Both the position numbers and the translations under genes were made by a program. The notes beneath the pieces are model-generated. The model had not been told where the DNA came from and searched no databases. It worked only from the letters and a program-made list of their open reading frames with translations. A stretch of DNA of 64,000 nt from Sphingosinicella humi (GTDB lineage Bacteria > Pseudomonadota > Alphaproteobacteria > Sphingomonadales > Sphingomonadaceae): NCBI RefSeq assembly GCF_003129465.1, contig NZ_QFFF01000001.1, forward strand, positions 558,001 through 622,000, read 5' to 3'. Positions 45,828 through 56,529 of the stretch are shown one piece after another. Position 1 is the first letter of the stretch. Every line of letters starts with the position of its first letter.

Positions 45828-48800
45828 TCAAACGCTGAGCTCCGGCCTGCCGCCTGAATCGACCGAAGGTGTGTCGGGATCCCGAGCTTCTCTGCTGAAT
45901 CGACTGTGGCCGAGCAGCTTGTAGATTGCCGGCAGCACGAACAACGACAGCAGAGGGGCAGTGATCATCCCGCCGATCATCGGCGCGGCGAGGCGCTGCA
46001 TAACCTCTGAGCCGGTGCCGGTGCCGATCAGAAGCGGGAACAACCCGGCGAGGATGACGGCCACCGTCATGGCCTTCGGCCGCACCCGCAGCACCGCGCC
46101 ATCCATCAGCGCCTCGTCGAGATGCTCCTCTCTCGAGAAGCGTCCCGCTTGCACGCGCTCCTCGATGGCGCGGTCGAGATAGACGAGCATCACGACCCCG
46201 AACTCCGCCGCGAGGCCGGCGAGGGCGATGAAGCCCACCGCCGTGGCGATGGAGACGGCGTGGCCGAGGAGATAGATGAGCCATACGCCGCCGACGAGCG
46301 CGAACGGCAACGTCAGCAGGATGATCAGCGGTTGCCGCGCTCGGCCGAAGGCGAGAAACAGCAGCAGGAAGATGATGCCGATCGTCGCCGGCACCACCCA
46401 CATCATCCGTTGAGCGGCCCGTTGGGCATATTCGAACTGGCCGGACCAGGCGACTGAGTAACCGGGCGGGAGATCGATGGCCTCGGCGACCCGTCGTTGC
46501 GCCTCGTTGACATAGCCAACCACGTCACGATCGCGGACGTCGACATAGACCCAGACCGATGGCTGGGCGTTCTCGCTCTTGATCATCGTTGGACCGTCGT
46601 CGATCGCGATGTCCGCGACCATGCCGAGCGTCACGACCGCGCCCGAGGGCGCAATGATCGGCAGCTGGCGAAGCGCCTGGACGCTATCACGGGTCTCGCG
46701 CGGGAAGCGGACCTCGATCGGGAAGCGGGCGAGCCCGTCGATCTTCTCGCCGATCTGCTCTCCGCCCACGGCCATCGCGGCGGTCGCCTGGACGTCCTCG
46801 ACAGACAGGCCGTAGCGGGCGGCGGCGAGACGGTCGATCTCGATGTTGATGTAACGGCCGCCGGAGATACGGTCCGAAACAGCCGAGCTTGTTCCTTCGA
46901 TCCCCTTCACCACCTGTGCTACCTGGCGGCCGAGGCGGTCCAGCGTCGCAAGATCGGGCCCTGAAATCTTCACGCCGACGGGAGTCTTGATGCCGGTCGC
47001 CAACATGTCGATGCGATTGCGGATCGGCTGCACGAAGACGTTGGCGAGGCCCGGTATCTTGAGCTTGGAATCCAGCTCCTCGATGATCTTCTCCATCGTC
47101 ATGCCGGGCCGCCATTCATTGCGCGGCTTCAGCTGGATCAGCGTTTCGAACATTTCGAGTGGTGCGGGATCGGTGGCGGTATCCGCGCGGCCGACCTTGC
47201 CGAACACCGTCTTCACCTCGGGCACGGTCTTGATGATGCGGTCGGTCACCTGCAGGAGTTGCGAAGCTTTCGATGCCGACAGGCCGGGCAGTGCCGTCGG
47301 CATGTAGAGGATGTCGCCTTCGTTCATGGCTGGCATGAACTCGCTGCCAAGCTGGCTCGCCGGAACGAAGGTCAGCGCCAGCGCCGCCGCCGCCAGACCC
47401 AGGGTGAGCTTCGGCCAACGCAGCACCCAGCTAAGGCCCGGGCGATAGGCGGCGATGAGGGCTCGGTTGACCGGATTGTCGGCTTCGGGCCGAATCCGAC
47501 CCTTGATGAACATCAGCATCAGAACCGGCACGAGCGTGATCGAAAGGCCGGCCGCCGCCGCCATCGCATAAGTCTTGGTGAAAGCCAGCGGCTTGAACAG
47601 CCGACCCTCCTGCGCCTCCAGTGTGAAGACCGGCAGGAAGGAAAGAGTGATGATGAGCAGCGAGAAAAACAGCGCCGGACCGACCTCGACCGCCGCTTCG
47701 GTAAGCACCTGTCGGCGCCTCTGCTCGTTGAGGTCGCCCTCTTCGGCCTTGGCATGTTCGAGCTTCTTGTGCGCATTTTCGATCATGACGACCGCCGCAT
47801 CGACCATCGCTCCGATGGCGATCGCGATGCCGCCCAGGGACATGATGTTGGCGTTGACGCCCTGGAAATACATGACCGTAAACGCCGCCAGCACGCCCAG
47901 TGGCAGCATGATGATGGCGACCAGCGCGGAGCGGAGGTGAAGGAGGAACAAGGCGGTCACCAGCGCGACGACCAGGAACTCCTCGAACAGCTTCTCCCAG
48001 AGGTTCTCGACCGCTCGCTCGATCAGCGAAGAGCGGTCATAGGTGGTGACCACCTCCACGCCCGGCGGCAGTCCGTCCTTGATCTCCGCGAGCTTTTCCT
48101 TGACGCGCTCGATCACCGACAGCGTGTCGGCGCCTTGCCTGACGACGATGATTCCGCCGACTACTTCGCCCTCGCCATTGAGCTCAGCGATGCCGCGCCT
48201 GAAGTCGGGCACGATCTGCACCCGGGCCACATCGCCAACGGTGACGGGGGTGCCGCCCTCGCTCACCGACAGCGGGATATTGCGAAAATCGTCCAGATCT
48301 TCGAGATAGCCGCCGACGGTGACCATATATTCGGCCTCGGCGCGCTCGATGACCGCCCCGCCGGCTTCATCATTGGCCTCCTGGACGGCCTCGATCACCT
48401 CCTGGACGGACACACCGTAGATTTGCATCCGCTCCGGATCGAGCTGGATCTGGTAGGCCCGAACCATGCCGCCGAGGGATGCGACCTCGGCGACGCCGGG
48501 GATTTGCTTCAGCTGATATTTGAGGAACCAGTCCTGAAGAGCGCGGAGCTGCCCGAGATCATGCTGTCCGGTGCGGTCGACCAAAGCATATTGTAAGGCC
48601 CAGCCGACGCCAGTGGCATCCGGTCCCAGCGCCGGCGTCACTCCCTCGGGCAGGAGCCCGCCCGCCTGGCTCAGATATTCGAGCGTGCGGGAGCGGGCCC
48701 AATAAAGGTCGGTGCCGTCCTCGAAAATGACCGTGACGTAGGAGTCGCCGAAGAAGGAGTAGCCGCGCACGGCCTTTACCTTCGGCACCGAGAGCATCGT

Positions 48801-49013
48801 CGTGGTGAGCGGATAGGTGACCTGCGCCTCGACGATCTCCGGCGCCTGGCCGGGATAGGGAGTCCGTATGATCACTTGCACGTCGGAGAGGTCGGGTATT
48901 GCGTCGAGCGGCGTCCGCAACACCGAATAGGCGCCGATAACCGCAATGAAGAGGGCGCCGAGGAGGACGAGCAGTCGATTCGCGGCAGACCAGCGGATGA
49001 TGCTTGCGATCAT
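45828..49013 (-). CDS. cusA: CusA-type heavy-metal efflux RND transporter
   Basis: A 1061-residue inner-membrane pump of the HME-RND family, which pushes Cu(I)/Ag(I) (or Zn/Cd/Ni in Czc types) out through a tripartite channel. It begins [20 protein letters not shown] and has the 12-helix RND layout with [39 protein letters not shown] and [21 protein letters not shown] (the proton-relay region). The periplasmic loops carry Met pairs such as [12 protein letters not shown]. Its start overlaps the cusB stop (ATGA). Copper/silver substrate is supported by the CusF-type partner modules in this operon. Confidence 0.95.
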   Translation of the reverse strand: MIASIIRWSAANRLLVLLGALFIAVIGAYSVLRTPLDAIPDLSDVQVIIRTPYPGQAPEIVEAQVTYPLTTTMLSVPKVKAVRGYSFFGDSYVTVIFEDGTDLYWARSRTLEYLSQAGGLLPEGVTPALGPDATGVGWALQYALVDRTGQHDLGQLRALQDWFLKYQLKQIPGVAEVASLGGMVRAYQIQLDPERMQIYGVSVQEVIEAVQEANDEAGGAVIERAEAEYMVTVGGYLEDLDDFRNIPLSVSEGGTPVTVGDVARVQIVPDFRRGIAELNGEGEVVGGIIVVRQGADTLSVIERVKEKLAEIKDGLPPGVEVVTTYDRSSLIERAVENLWEKLFEEFLVVALVTALFLLHLRSALVAIIMLPLGVLAAFTVMYFQGVNANIMSLGGIAIAIGAMVDAAVVMIENAHKKLEHAKAEEGDLNEQRRRQVLTEAAVEVGPALFFSLLIITLSFLPVFTLEAQEGRLFKPLAFTKTYAMAAAAGLSITLVPVLMLMFIKGRIRPEADNPVNRALIAAYRPGLSWVLRWPKLTLGLAAAALALTFVPASQLGSEFMPAMNEGDILYMPTALPGLSASKASQLLQVTDRIIKTVPEVKTVFGKVGRADTATDPAPLEMFETLIQLKPRNEWRPGMTMEKIIEELDSKLKIPGLANVFVQPIRNRIDMLATGIKTPVGVKISGPDLATLDRLGRQVAQVVKGIEGTSSAVSDRISGGRYINIEIDRLAAARYGLSVEDVQATAAMAVGGEQIGEKIDGLARFPIEVRFPRETRDSVQALRQLPIIAPSGAVVTLGMVADIAIDDGPTMIKSENAQPSVWVYVDVRDRDVVGYVNEAQRRVAEAIDLPPGYSVAWSGQFEYAQRAAQRMMWVVPATIGIIFLLLFLAFGRARQPLIILLTLPFALVGGVWLIYLLGHAVSIATAVGFIALAGLAAEFGVVMLVYLDRAIEERVQAGRFSREEHLDEALMDGAVLRVRPKAMTVAVILAGLFPLLIGTGTGSEVMQRLAAPMIGGMITAPLLSLFVLPAIYKLLGHSRFSREARDPDTPSVDSGGRPELSV

Positions 49014-50566
49014 CGACCGGCGTCCCGCGAAAGCTGCTCGATCACATAGAAGCCGCCCTGCTGGGTTTTTGGAAAGGCGAAGTCGACGCGGTCGCCGCGC
49101 TTGAAGCCGCGAAGCATTTCGGCTTGCCGGACGCCGAACGTCATCGTCATCGCTGGCCAGTTCATCGTCGGGATCGGCCCATGCGCGATGGTGATGCGGC
49201 GCTGCGTCGAATCGAGCGACTGGATGGTGCCCGTGCCTCGGGCGAGCCGCGCGGCGGCTTCGTCGGCCGTTGGAGCCGCCGCTTCGAGGCGGTCGATCAC
49301 GCCCGAGAGCGAGGCTTCGGAGTCGATCAGGAACTGACCCGATAGGACGACATCGTCGCCCGGTTCGAGTCCGTCGACGATTTCGGTGAAGCCGTTCGCC
49401 ACCGTGCCCGTCCGTACCTCGACCGGGACGAAGGCTCCATCCCGCCGGGTGATGACGACCGTTCGATCTCCAGTTGCGATGACCGCCTCGCTCGGCACCG
49501 TTAGCGTCGTGCCGCCGGTCCCCTGCACAGTCACATTAGCGAACATACCTTCCTTCAGCCGAAGGTCGGGGTTGGCGAGCGTGACACGAACGCGCGCTGT
49601 TCGGGTCTCGGGATTGAGCGAGGGGTAGATGTAATCGACGCGCCCCTCGCGTACCTCGCCGGGATAAGCGGCGAAGGTCACCCGCACCGGTTGACCGACC
49701 TTTACCTCGCCAAGAGCTGCTTCGGGGATTTCTGCCACGACCCAGACCCGCGACAGACCGGCGATGGTCACGATCGACTGACCCGGCTCGACCCTGGCGC
49801 CGGGGCGGGCGCCGATTTCCGTCACTATCCCAGACGCGGGTGCGGTAACGGCGTAGGTGCGCTGCGGAGCGCCGCCGCCTTCGAGACGCTGGATCGCGCC
49901 AATGGAGAGGCCGAGAAGCCGGAGCCGGCTACGGGCGGCCTGTCTCAGGCTCGGGGGCGCCACGTCTCGCGACATGCCGAGCAGCGATTTATATTCATGC
50001 TGGGCGGTCAGCAGCTCCGGCGAATAGACGCTGGCGATCCTGGTCCCCGCCCGCACCGGCTCGCCTTCGGCGCGCACCGCCAGGCCCTCGACGAAGCCGG
50101 GTGCGAAGGTCTGCACCTCTTCGATCAGACGTTCATCGATCTGCACCCGCCCGACACCCTGTACGATCGGCGCAAGGTCGCGAACCTGCGCCTCCCCGAT
50201 CCGCACCCCAAGGCTCTGGGCCATGGCCGGCGATACTCTCACGCCGCCGTCAGCGGCCTCATCCGCATATTTCGGAATGAGTTCCATGTTCATCGACGAT
50301 TTGCCGGGAGCGTCGTAGCGCTCCATCGGAATCATCGGATCGTACCAGTAGAGCACCTTCCGGCCAGAGCCGTCCTGAACGACGCCATCGATGGTTTCGC
50401 CCTCTACGGCTCCGGCGGGCGATCCGTTCTCCGTGAATACGCCGGATGAGCCGGCCCAATAGCCGACGCCGGCGGTCGAGATCGCCAGCGCCAGCCCGGC
50501 GACGATCATCGTTCGCTTCTGGCGGTCCATGGAACGCAGCGGTCCAATAATGCGGTCAGCCACCAT
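49010..50566 (-). CDS. cusB: CusB-type membrane-fusion protein with N-terminal metal-binding and C-terminal CusF-like domain
   Basis: A 518-residue periplasmic adaptor. After an N-terminal anchor helix (about 20-38), residues 70-105 form a heavy-metal-binding domain ([20 protein letters not shown], with [10 protein letters not shown]). Barrel-sandwich and beta-barrel domains follow ([40 protein letters not shown]). The last 75 residues are a CusF-like module ([31 protein letters not shown]) that would bind Cu(I)/Ag(I). Its ATG 50566 overlaps the cusC stop by one base. A CusF-like extension fused to CusB is known in other proteobacteria. Confidence 0.93.
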   Translation of the reverse strand: MVADRIIGPLRSMDRQKRTMIVAGLALAISTAGVGYWAGSSGVFTENGSPAGAVEGETIDGVVQDGSGRKVLYWYDPMIPMERYDAPGKSSMNMELIPKYADEAADGGVRVSPAMAQSLGVRIGEAQVRDLAPIVQGVGRVQIDERLIEEVQTFAPGFVEGLAVRAEGEPVRAGTRIASVYSPELLTAQHEYKSLLGMSRDVAPPSLRQAARSRLRLLGLSIGAIQRLEGGGAPQRTYAVTAPASGIVTEIGARPGARVEPGQSIVTIAGLSRVWVVAEIPEAALGEVKVGQPVRVTFAAYPGEVREGRVDYIYPSLNPETRTARVRVTLANPDLRLKEGMFANVTVQGTGGTTLTVPSEAVIATGDRTVVITRRDGAFVPVEVRTGTVANGFTEIVDGLEPGDDVVLSGQFLIDSEASLSGVIDRLEAAAPTADEAAARLARGTGTIQSLDSTQRRITIAHGPIPTMNWPAMTMTFGVRQAEMLRGFKRGDRVDFAFPKTQQGGFYVIEQLSRDAGR

Positions 50567-51831
50567 CAGGCGCACTCCTCGACATAGAAGCTCAGATCCG
50601 CACTGGCGCGGGCGAGCGCAGCGCGCTGCTCGATGACTTCGAGCGCAGTCCGGGTCGTTCGTTCGCTCGCGGCCTGGACGTCGGTCAGCGCCGGCTGGCC
50701 GCCGGCGACCCTTGCCTCCAAGGCGCGCTCGACCGCCTCCAGTGCCGGCAAGGTATCGCCAAGGGTGGTGGTGAGCCGGGCGTTGGCGGCACTCCACTGG
50801 GCCCACGCCTGTTCGAAATCCGACACCACTTCGCGGCGCGTGTCTTCCGCCCTGTCGCGGGCGGCGGCGGCGAGTTCCGAGGCCTCGGCGATCCGCCGGT
50901 TCTGAAGGCGCGCCTTGTTGAGCGGCAGATCGATAGTGACCTGGAGCGTCACCATGTCCGAGCGCCCGCCGCCGCGCTGGCCGTACATCGCCGACCAGCC
51001 CCAGTCGGGCTTTCGATCGGCGCGAGCGATGTCGATGGCGCGTTCCGCCACGGTCTCCCGACGCCGCGCCACCTCAATCAGCGGATGCTCAGCCACCGCC
51101 GATAAGGCCTGTTGCTTGTTAGAGGGCCGGCAGATGGGAAGCTCATTCGTCGAGAGTGGCCGCTGGGCGGCATCGCCGATCCACCTCGTGAGCATCGCGC
51201 GGCCGGCGGCTTCGGCGTCTTGCGCGGCGAGAAGCTCGGCGCGGGCAGCCGATATCTCCGCTTCGATGGCGATAACGTCCGCCGGCGTGGCGGTGCCGTC
51301 GAGTATGCTGTCTTCAACGAGCGACTGACGGGCTTCCAGTTTCTCGATCAGGAAATTCAGTACCTCCCGCTTCTGCTGAGCCTCGATGACCTCGATCCAG
51401 CCCAGCATCACCTCACGTTGGATGCGGCGCGCGAGCACATCCTGCTCGGCGAGCGATACGGCGGCTTCCGCCAGATAACGGGCGGACGCGGCGTCCCGCT
51501 TCGCCTCCCTGACCTGGGTGCGCATGATGCCGATCGACTTCATGGTCATGAAGTCGGCATTGAGGTCGAACGCCTCGGAGCCCGTGACGGGGAGGTTCTG
51601 AATGCCGATCGTCAGCTGCGGGTCGGGGAGCTGGCGCGCGGCGACGGCGGCCTCCTCGGCCGCTCTCGCGGTCCGCGTGAAAGCGCTGAGCGCGGGTTGC
51701 CGCTCGACCGACAGCGCGAGCGCCTCATCGAGGCTGAGAGTAGCTTGGGCGAGCGCGGGCTGCGGTTGAGCGACGGCGAGGGCGAGCGCCGTTGCCACCG
51801 ATCCACGCAAGGAAGAGGCGAAAGGTTTCAT
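50566..51831 (-). CDS. cusC: TolC-family outer-membrane channel (CusC type)
   Basis: A 421-residue outer-membrane factor with signal peptide (to about residue 29, ending QPALAQA) and the two TolC repeats: LSLDEALALSVERQPALSAF near the start and DVQAASERTTRTALEVIEQR near the end, in long alpha-helical tunnel regions. It forms the exit duct for the CusAB pump. The gene follows cusF on the same strand and overlaps cusB by one base. Confidence 0.93.
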   Translation of the reverse strand: MKPFASSLRGSVATALALAVAQPQPALAQATLSLDEALALSVERQPALSAFTRTARAAEEAAVAARQLPDPQLTIGIQNLPVTGSEAFDLNADFMTMKSIGIMRTQVREAKRDAASARYLAEAAVSLAEQDVLARRIQREVMLGWIEVIEAQQKREVLNFLIEKLEARQSLVEDSILDGTATPADVIAIEAEISAARAELLAAQDAEAAGRAMLTRWIGDAAQRPLSTNELPICRPSNKQQALSAVAEHPLIEVARRRETVAERAIDIARADRKPDWGWSAMYGQRGGGRSDMVTLQVTIDLPLNKARLQNRRIAEASELAAAARDRAEDTRREVVSDFEQAWAQWSAANARLTTTLGDTLPALEAVERALEARVAGGQPALTDVQAASERTTRTALEVIEQRAALARASADLSFYVEECA

Positions 51832-51889
51832 GGGTGTTATCCTGCCAAGGGCGGGCGAAGGCGCGTGCGAGCCTCCGCCCGCCTCATCC

Positions 51890-52237
51890 TCAGTTCTTGG
51901 TCAGCGACGTCAGAACATAGCCGCCGTCCGCCTGGCGGAAGGCGAAGGCGACCTGGTCTCCGGCCGCAACGGTGGCGAGCATGTCCGAGCTGGGCGCCCG
52001 GAATTCCATCGTCATGGCGGGCCACTGCAGGTCCGGCACCGGCCCATGCGAAATCGTCACGGTCTCACCGGCGATGCCCGTCACTTCGCCCGTAGCCGAG
52101 TAAACCGCGTCCGTCGGCACGGTCGCCGATTGTTCTGCGGGAGCGCTAGTGGCTTCACGGTTAGCGTTTGGTTGTTCGCTGCAGGCAGCGACGCCGGAAA
52201 GCAGCGCCAAGGCACCGGCAAAATAGATCTTGTTCAT
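51890..52237 (-). CDS. cusF: CusF-like periplasmic copper/silver-binding protein
   Basis: A 115-residue protein. The signal is lipoprotein-like (LLSGVAACS, Cys19 probable lipid site). One CusF_Ec domain follows: GEVTGIAGETVTISHGPVPD, LQWPAMTMEFRA and GDQVAFAFRQADGGY. The His, Trp and the two Met of the fold that hold Cu(I)/Ag(I) are present. In E. coli CusF hands metal to CusB. Its start (ATG 52237) is taken after the shorter leader. It is 58 bp upstream of cusC. Confidence 0.93.
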   Translation of the reverse strand: MNKIYFAGALALLSGVAACSEQPNANREATSAPAEQSATVPTDAVYSATGEVTGIAGETVTISHGPVPDLQWPAMTMEFRAPSSDMLATVAAGDQVAFAFRQADGGYVLTSLTKN

Positions 52238-52405
52238 CGAATTACCCTTGTTCGACGCCAATCCCTTCGATGCCGCTGCTCAGCAGCAGCGCAGCACAGG
52301 CAAAGCCCGGTGAGGAATCAGCGTTGGCTCGTAAATTGAGTTCGCGGATGAGCTCAGAGCCCACCACAGCCGCACGGCCGCCGAGTGGGGGCCGAGCTTA
52401 AGAAA

Positions 52406-52717
52406 TCAGGCGAGCGAGGGTCTTGGAGGAGGGTCTACCGCAGCCGGATTGATCGAGTGAAGACCAGTGGCCATCGGCACCCAAGTTGCATCACCGGTAA
52501 GCACGACCGTCGGTTCAGGCAACGCATCGGCAGGCACCACGGCGGCAGGACAAGACACGGCACAGTCCGGAGTGCAGCAACCCATTTTGTCGTGATCGAC
52601 AGGATTGCCGACCGCCGCTCCAGGCATCGAGCAGGTGGGTGAAGGCGCCGCGAACGCCGGCCCCGGGCTGCCGACTAGCGACAGCGCCACCAATATGGCC
52701 AAGATGAATCTTGTCAC
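52406..52717 (-). CDS. small exported Cys-rich protein at the head of the cus operon
   Basis: A 103-residue protein with a signal peptide (MTRFILAILVALSLVGSPGP). The mature part has five cysteines: SPTCSMPG, then KMGCCTPDCAVSCPAAV, a pattern suited to binding soft metals. A distantly similar exported protein with an ISCAITCAAAVPAAEP segment is encoded at 62582-62923. It precedes cusF by 168 bp. Function unknown; the spacing and orientation suggest that it is in the cus transcription unit. Upstream on this strand a TTGACA-like -35 (52746-52751) is visible. Confidence 0.7.
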   Translation of the reverse strand: MTRFILAILVALSLVGSPGPAFAAPSPTCSMPGAAVGNPVDHDKMGCCTPDCAVSCPAAVVPADALPEPTVVLTGDATWVPMATGLHSINPAAVDPPPRPSLA

Positions 52718-52762
52718 CCCTTAAGCCTAGGCAGGTGTCGCTTCATGTCAATCCTGGCACCT

Positions 52763-55441
52763 CTAGACGACATATTTGTCCCATCCCGCATAATGTTCGG
52801 TGCTCCGCTTGCCTCTCGGCAAACTCAACGCCACCAGCGCAAGACCAATCGCTATGCTGGCGATAGTCGCGGTGCTGTTGGCCCCCTCAAGCAGGAACGG
52901 TGCGGCGACAAGCCAGGCGCCGAATGCGACGTTGACGAACCGCAGGGCCCGCGCGACCTCGGCCGTGGCAATGATGGCGACCGTAATAACTAGCGCACCA
53001 ACCAGATGGTCGCTGTTCGCCATCGCACCGTCGGTGCCGAACACCAGCCTCGTCAGCATGAGGAATGCGCCCATCACGGTGCTGACGGCCAGCGTCCAGG
53101 GAAGCGTCACGCCCCGTCTGGCTTCGGCCCATGCGGCTGAGGGAGAGGCGGACAGCGCATCGCCCGTATATTCTTCGCCCTTGTCGACCGCATCGCCCTT
53201 GAAGAACGTCCGGATCAACGGCTTGCCACGGCAATGCGCCCAATAGAGGAACTGTCCCATGGCGATGACCTCGTCCAAGGCGAACGGTATCATGACGACC
53301 ATGGCGAGCCCGGCAATCAGTGCCGGCGTGCTCCAGGTGCCGATCATGATGGGCTGGATGATGATGAAGTAGATCGAGATGACCCCAAGGGGGATCACCA
53401 ATATGCCGAAAAAGGTCACCATCCAGGGCATCGTCCGCCACCGGTCGCGCGTGCCCATCACCGCCATCAGGATTTCAAATATGTAGCTTACCGCCCCCAG
53501 TCCCGCGTCGGGGATTGGCCAGGCCTTGGAGACATCGGACGTGATGATCTCCTCCGTGCCGTTGCGGGGATCGGCGGGCGATCCCATGAAGAACGGCTCC
53601 CAGGCGGAGTCGATGTGGCCAAGCTGGTACGCCGTCAGCATGCGCGAGATGAGGAGACCAATCAGGCCGAGGGCGGCGATCGGAAGGCGCTGCGCGGCGG
53701 TGGACGGCCCATAGGTCCAGCCGGGCGGAACGGACTTCGGATCCATCATGCCGGCCATGCTCATCCCGGGCATCATCGGCACAAGCACAGAGAAGGCGAT
53801 CGCCAGCGCGCCGATCAACATGTCGTTCTGATATTGGGCCGCGCTTGGACTCCAGAAGATGAGCGGCGCGAACAGCAGCCATATGCCGACGAAACAGGAC
53901 GCCCACTGACCAAACCAAGCCGTTCGCTTCGAGAGCGACATCGCTCCGAACAGCATCAGCAGCATGCCGCTGATCACGTCGCTGATCATCAGCACACCCG
54001 CGCGCCATTCGACGGACGGCAGCCCGCGATCGACCGTCACGGCACGAACGGCGTCGTCCACGGTTCCACTCGTCACGGCGTCGTAGACTAGCGGACTTGC
54101 GGCAAGCCAGGCGCCCAGACCGATCGTCGCGAAATGGACCCAGCGCGTGCGGCGAGCGTCGGCATCCATCATAGCCATATCATCGTGATCGCCGCCATGC
54201 GCCATCGCGGGCTCCGCATCCTGCCCGTGGCTCATATCATCGGACTCGTGGCGGCCTTCCGTATGACCCATCGCCATGTGATCCATGCCGGGATCGGCAC
54301 CGCCGTCATGCTCGGCATGAGCGGGTGCGACGGGGCGCTGCCCATACCAGGCGACGAGGGCCGGATTGAGCTTGTTGGCCTTGTACCAGCCTTGCGGATC
54401 GCGCTTTAGCGCCGCGACCATCTTCGGAAGCGCATCGCGCAGGCGGTGCTTCGGCTCCCAACCGAGGAACTGCCGCGCCCGGCTGATGTCGAGCACGTAA
54501 TGGTCGTTGCTCGCCTCGACCATCCAGGGTTTAATCGAGCTTCCCGAGCCGAGCACCTCGCTCTGAACCCAAGCGCCTGCTCTCGCGATCGGCTGCGGAA
54601 TGCGGAAAGTGTCCCACCCTTCGCCGTGGAGCGTGCAGCCGATAATGTCCTGCACCTCGGCATAACCAAGCGCTTCGGGCTCGCCTATAAGCAGCGGCAG
54701 TTCGGCCGGTAAATCGCGGCGACGTTCCACGAGCCTCGCGATCGCGTCGGTGAGGTCGTCCAGATGCACAAAGGACTGCCCGGCACAGAGCATGCCGGGA
54801 TAGACGTGCGCGATCAGTCGGTGCTCATAAATCCGGGCAATCTGTTCCGCGATGAATGGCTGGTGCCCCTCGTCCTCGTAGACGCCGGCGATGCGCAAAA
54901 AGACCACGGGAATGTCGCCGTGCCGTTCCTTGAGAACGGCCTCCGTACGGACCTTGGATTCGGGATAAGCCCAGCTCGGATCGATGGGCGAATCCTCGTC
55001 GATGGGCTCGTCGGGGCTATTCGTCGCCCGGTGAACCAGCATCGTGCTTGCGTAGACGAACTGCTCGACCTCGAAAGACTGCAGGCCATCGATCAACCGT
55101 CTCGTGCCCTCGACCGTGATCTTCTCGTAAAGTGGGTTGGGCTCTCCCGAAACGTCATAATAGGCGGCGAGGTGAATGACCGACGCGATTCGGCTACCAA
55201 ACTGATCCCTGACTTCTTCAAGGGCCTTCCGGACCGCCTCGTCCGATCCTAGGTCGAAGTCGATCGCCACCGCTGGTGATGGAGGATCCGGGGGTCCGGC
55301 GCGGTCAAGTCCGACGACCTGGTAATCGTTGCCGAGCTTTCGAATGACGGCGGAGCCGATGAAGCCGCTCGCCCCGGTTACAAGAACGACTCCCTTCGCA
55401 TTTTCGCTGGGCGAGTCCGAGAGCCGAGCTTCCTCTGCCAT
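52763..55441 (-). CDS. epimerase fused through a Met/His/Asp-rich linker to an SPW-repeat membrane domain
   Basis: An 892-residue fusion. Residues about 20-370 are an NAD-dependent epimerase/dehydratase (VTGASGFIGSAV; Tyr-x3-Lys in AYPESK). Residues about 375-435 are rich in Met, His and Asp (MDHMAMGHTEG; HGGDHDDMAMMDAD), a likely metal-binding stretch. The remainder is membrane-embedded with SPW-like helices (IGLGAWLAASPLVYDA at about 440; VNVAFGAWLVAAPFLLEG near the end) and an ALPWTLA-type middle. ATG 55441 follows GGAAGGGG at good spacing. I know of no characterised protein with this order. Location among copper genes suggests a link to metal stress. Confidence 0.75.
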   Translation of the reverse strand: MAEEARLSDSPSENAKGVVLVTGASGFIGSAVIRKLGNDYQVVGLDRAGPPDPPSPAVAIDFDLGSDEAVRKALEEVRDQFGSRIASVIHLAAYYDVSGEPNPLYEKITVEGTRRLIDGLQSFEVEQFVYASTMLVHRATNSPDEPIDEDSPIDPSWAYPESKVRTEAVLKERHGDIPVVFLRIAGVYEDEGHQPFIAEQIARIYEHRLIAHVYPGMLCAGQSFVHLDDLTDAIARLVERRRDLPAELPLLIGEPEALGYAEVQDIIGCTLHGEGWDTFRIPQPIARAGAWVQSEVLGSGSSIKPWMVEASNDHYVLDISRARQFLGWEPKHRLRDALPKMVAALKRDPQGWYKANKLNPALVAWYGQRPVAPAHAEHDGGADPGMDHMAMGHTEGRHESDDMSHGQDAEPAMAHGGDHDDMAMMDADARRTRWVHFATIGLGAWLAASPLVYDAVTSGTVDDAVRAVTVDRGLPSVEWRAGVLMISDVISGMLLMLFGAMSLSKRTAWFGQWASCFVGIWLLFAPLIFWSPSAAQYQNDMLIGALAIAFSVLVPMMPGMSMAGMMDPKSVPPGWTYGPSTAAQRLPIAALGLIGLLISRMLTAYQLGHIDSAWEPFFMGSPADPRNGTEEIITSDVSKAWPIPDAGLGAVSYIFEILMAVMGTRDRWRTMPWMVTFFGILVIPLGVISIYFIIIQPIMIGTWSTPALIAGLAMVVMIPFALDEVIAMGQFLYWAHCRGKPLIRTFFKGDAVDKGEEYTGDALSASPSAAWAEARRGVTLPWTLAVSTVMGAFLMLTRLVFGTDGAMANSDHLVGALVITVAIIATAEVARALRFVNVAFGAWLVAAPFLLEGANSTATIASIAIGLALVALSLPRGKRSTEHYAGWDKYVV

Positions 55442-55554
55442 AAGACCCCTTCCATCGTTGCCCAACGAGACGATCACTACGCCAACGAGTTGATGCTGAC
55501 GAAGTGCCGTCCCTTATTAGATACGTCTCAATGCCGCGATGCCCTCGGAAAATA

Positions 55555-55758
55555 TCAGGCGGGCAGCAGGCTCACCTCATAGCCCGCATCCCCTATCGCG
55601 CTTTCGAAGAGCTTCGGATCGGCGGAAGATTGGACCGAGACGCGCTTCGCACCAAGATCGACATCGACCTTGGCGTTTTCATCGACGCGCTGCACGGCGT
55701 TCGTAACCGCCCTCGCGCAACCACCGCAGGTCATTCCCAAGACACGGAAATTTATCAT
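55555..55758 (-). CDS. HMA-domain copper chaperone-like protein
   Basis: A 67-residue soluble protein consisting of one heavy-metal-associated domain with GMTCGGCARAV (CxxC). Such proteins carry Cu(I) (CopZ) or Hg(II) (MerP). No signal peptide is present, so the copper-chaperone type is favoured. It stands under its own promoter of the same type as the copA and cueR promoters (55790-55820), supporting the copper assignment. The GGAG before the ATG 55758 is close but usable. Confidence 0.85.
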   Translation of the reverse strand: MINFRVLGMTCGGCARAVTNAVQRVDENAKVDVDLGAKRVSVQSSADPKLFESAIGDAGYEVSLLPA

Positions 55759-55789
55759 GTTCGTTCTCCAACTCGATTGTTGTGAGAAC

Positions 55790-55820
55790 GATGTGGTGTT
55801 TGACACAGTGTCAGGGTCAA
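55790..55820 (-). promoter_or_regulatory. CueR-type promoter of the HMA-chaperone gene
   Basis: On the minus strand the -35 is TTGACC, followed by a 19-bp spacer CTGACACTGTGTCAAACAC with a dyad and a -10 CACATC. It shares the TTGACCCTGACAC core with the copA promoter at 58458. The over-long spacer is the hallmark of MerR-family activation. Confidence 0.75.
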
Positions 55821-55862
55821 GAGCTGCCTAGCGGTGAGGCTAAGGGGCAAGGTCGGCGGCTT

Positions 55863-56090
55863 TTAGGATCCTCCGCAGCAACTGGCCTGCGAGCCATTCT
55901 CGCGAGCTTCCTGAATCGGCGGACATGGCACATCGCCGTAAGAGCAGTAGACGCAGCAATCACCGGGTTTCGGTCGAAGAACGGCTTTGCATCCTGGGCA
56001 ATCGTAGAAAAACTGGCAGGCGTCGATCGGCATCGTCTCGGTCGCCCGATGGTCGCACTCGGGGCAGGTCAGAGTCGAGATCAGTTGCAT
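55863..56090 (-). CDS. GDCCVxC-domain protein in mercury operon
   Basis: A 75-residue soluble protein of the GDCCVxC family, often found next to mercury transport genes. It has two zinc-ribbon-like pairs (TCPECDH; DCPGCKAV) and the signature GDCCVYCSYGDVPCPP. Its start (TAATG, ATG 56090) overlaps the merT stop, so they are co-translated. It ends with a Cys-Cys pair (SCCGGS). Family role in mercury binding is likely but not established. Confidence 0.85.
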   Translation of the reverse strand: MQLISTLTCPECDHRATETMPIDACQFFYDCPGCKAVLRPKPGDCCVYCSYGDVPCPPIQEARENGSQASCCGGS

Positions 56091-56503
56091 TATGCCCCTC
56101 CAAGCAGCCGCATCAGCGGCGCCTCGATTAAGCTCCACAGAGCAGAAACCGTCACGAAGATTGTTGCCAGGCATAGGATCGCGAATGTCATACGCTTGGG
56201 GGGTGCAGCCGAGCAGTCTCCGTCTGCGGCGCATGCGCGCCGCCTCCGTAAATAGAAAAGCCATCCGGCTGCCACGGCGATCATGGCCGCTATTGTCAGC
56301 GGCCAGTGGAAGGGCACGACCGCCGCAAGTCCGCCTGCTCCCAAGCCCAAGGCCCCCAGTGCCAAGGGCAACACGCAACAGGCGGCAGCCGAAAACAGCG
56401 CCCCTAAACTGATCACGCTTCCCACGGCGGCAACACCTTCGTCAGCCCCTTTCAATGGGGGGCCATCCAATGGGGCCACAGGCACGATCTTTGCTTCTGC
56501 CAA
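56090..56503 (-). CDS. merT: MerT-type mercuric transport protein
   Basis: A 137-residue inner-membrane protein with three or four helices. The Cys pair in ALFSAAACCVLPLALGALGL is the MerT motif that takes Hg(II) from the periplasm, and the second cysteines are in ACAADGDC. Start choice: the ATG at 56539 lies inside the MerR promoter (56530-56560), so it cannot be translated from that promoter. TTG 56503 follows GGAG seven bases upstream and fits. It is the first gene of a merT-GDCCVxC unit. Confidence 0.85.
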   Translation of the reverse strand: MAEAKIVPVAPLDGPPLKGADEGVAAVGSVISLGALFSAAACCVLPLALGALGLGAGGLAAVVPFHWPLTIAAMIAVAAGWLFYLRRRRACAADGDCSAAPPKRMTFAILCLATIFVTVSALWSLIEAPLMRLLGGA

Positions 56504-56529
56504 GTGTGTTCTCCAATTCGATTCGCTGC

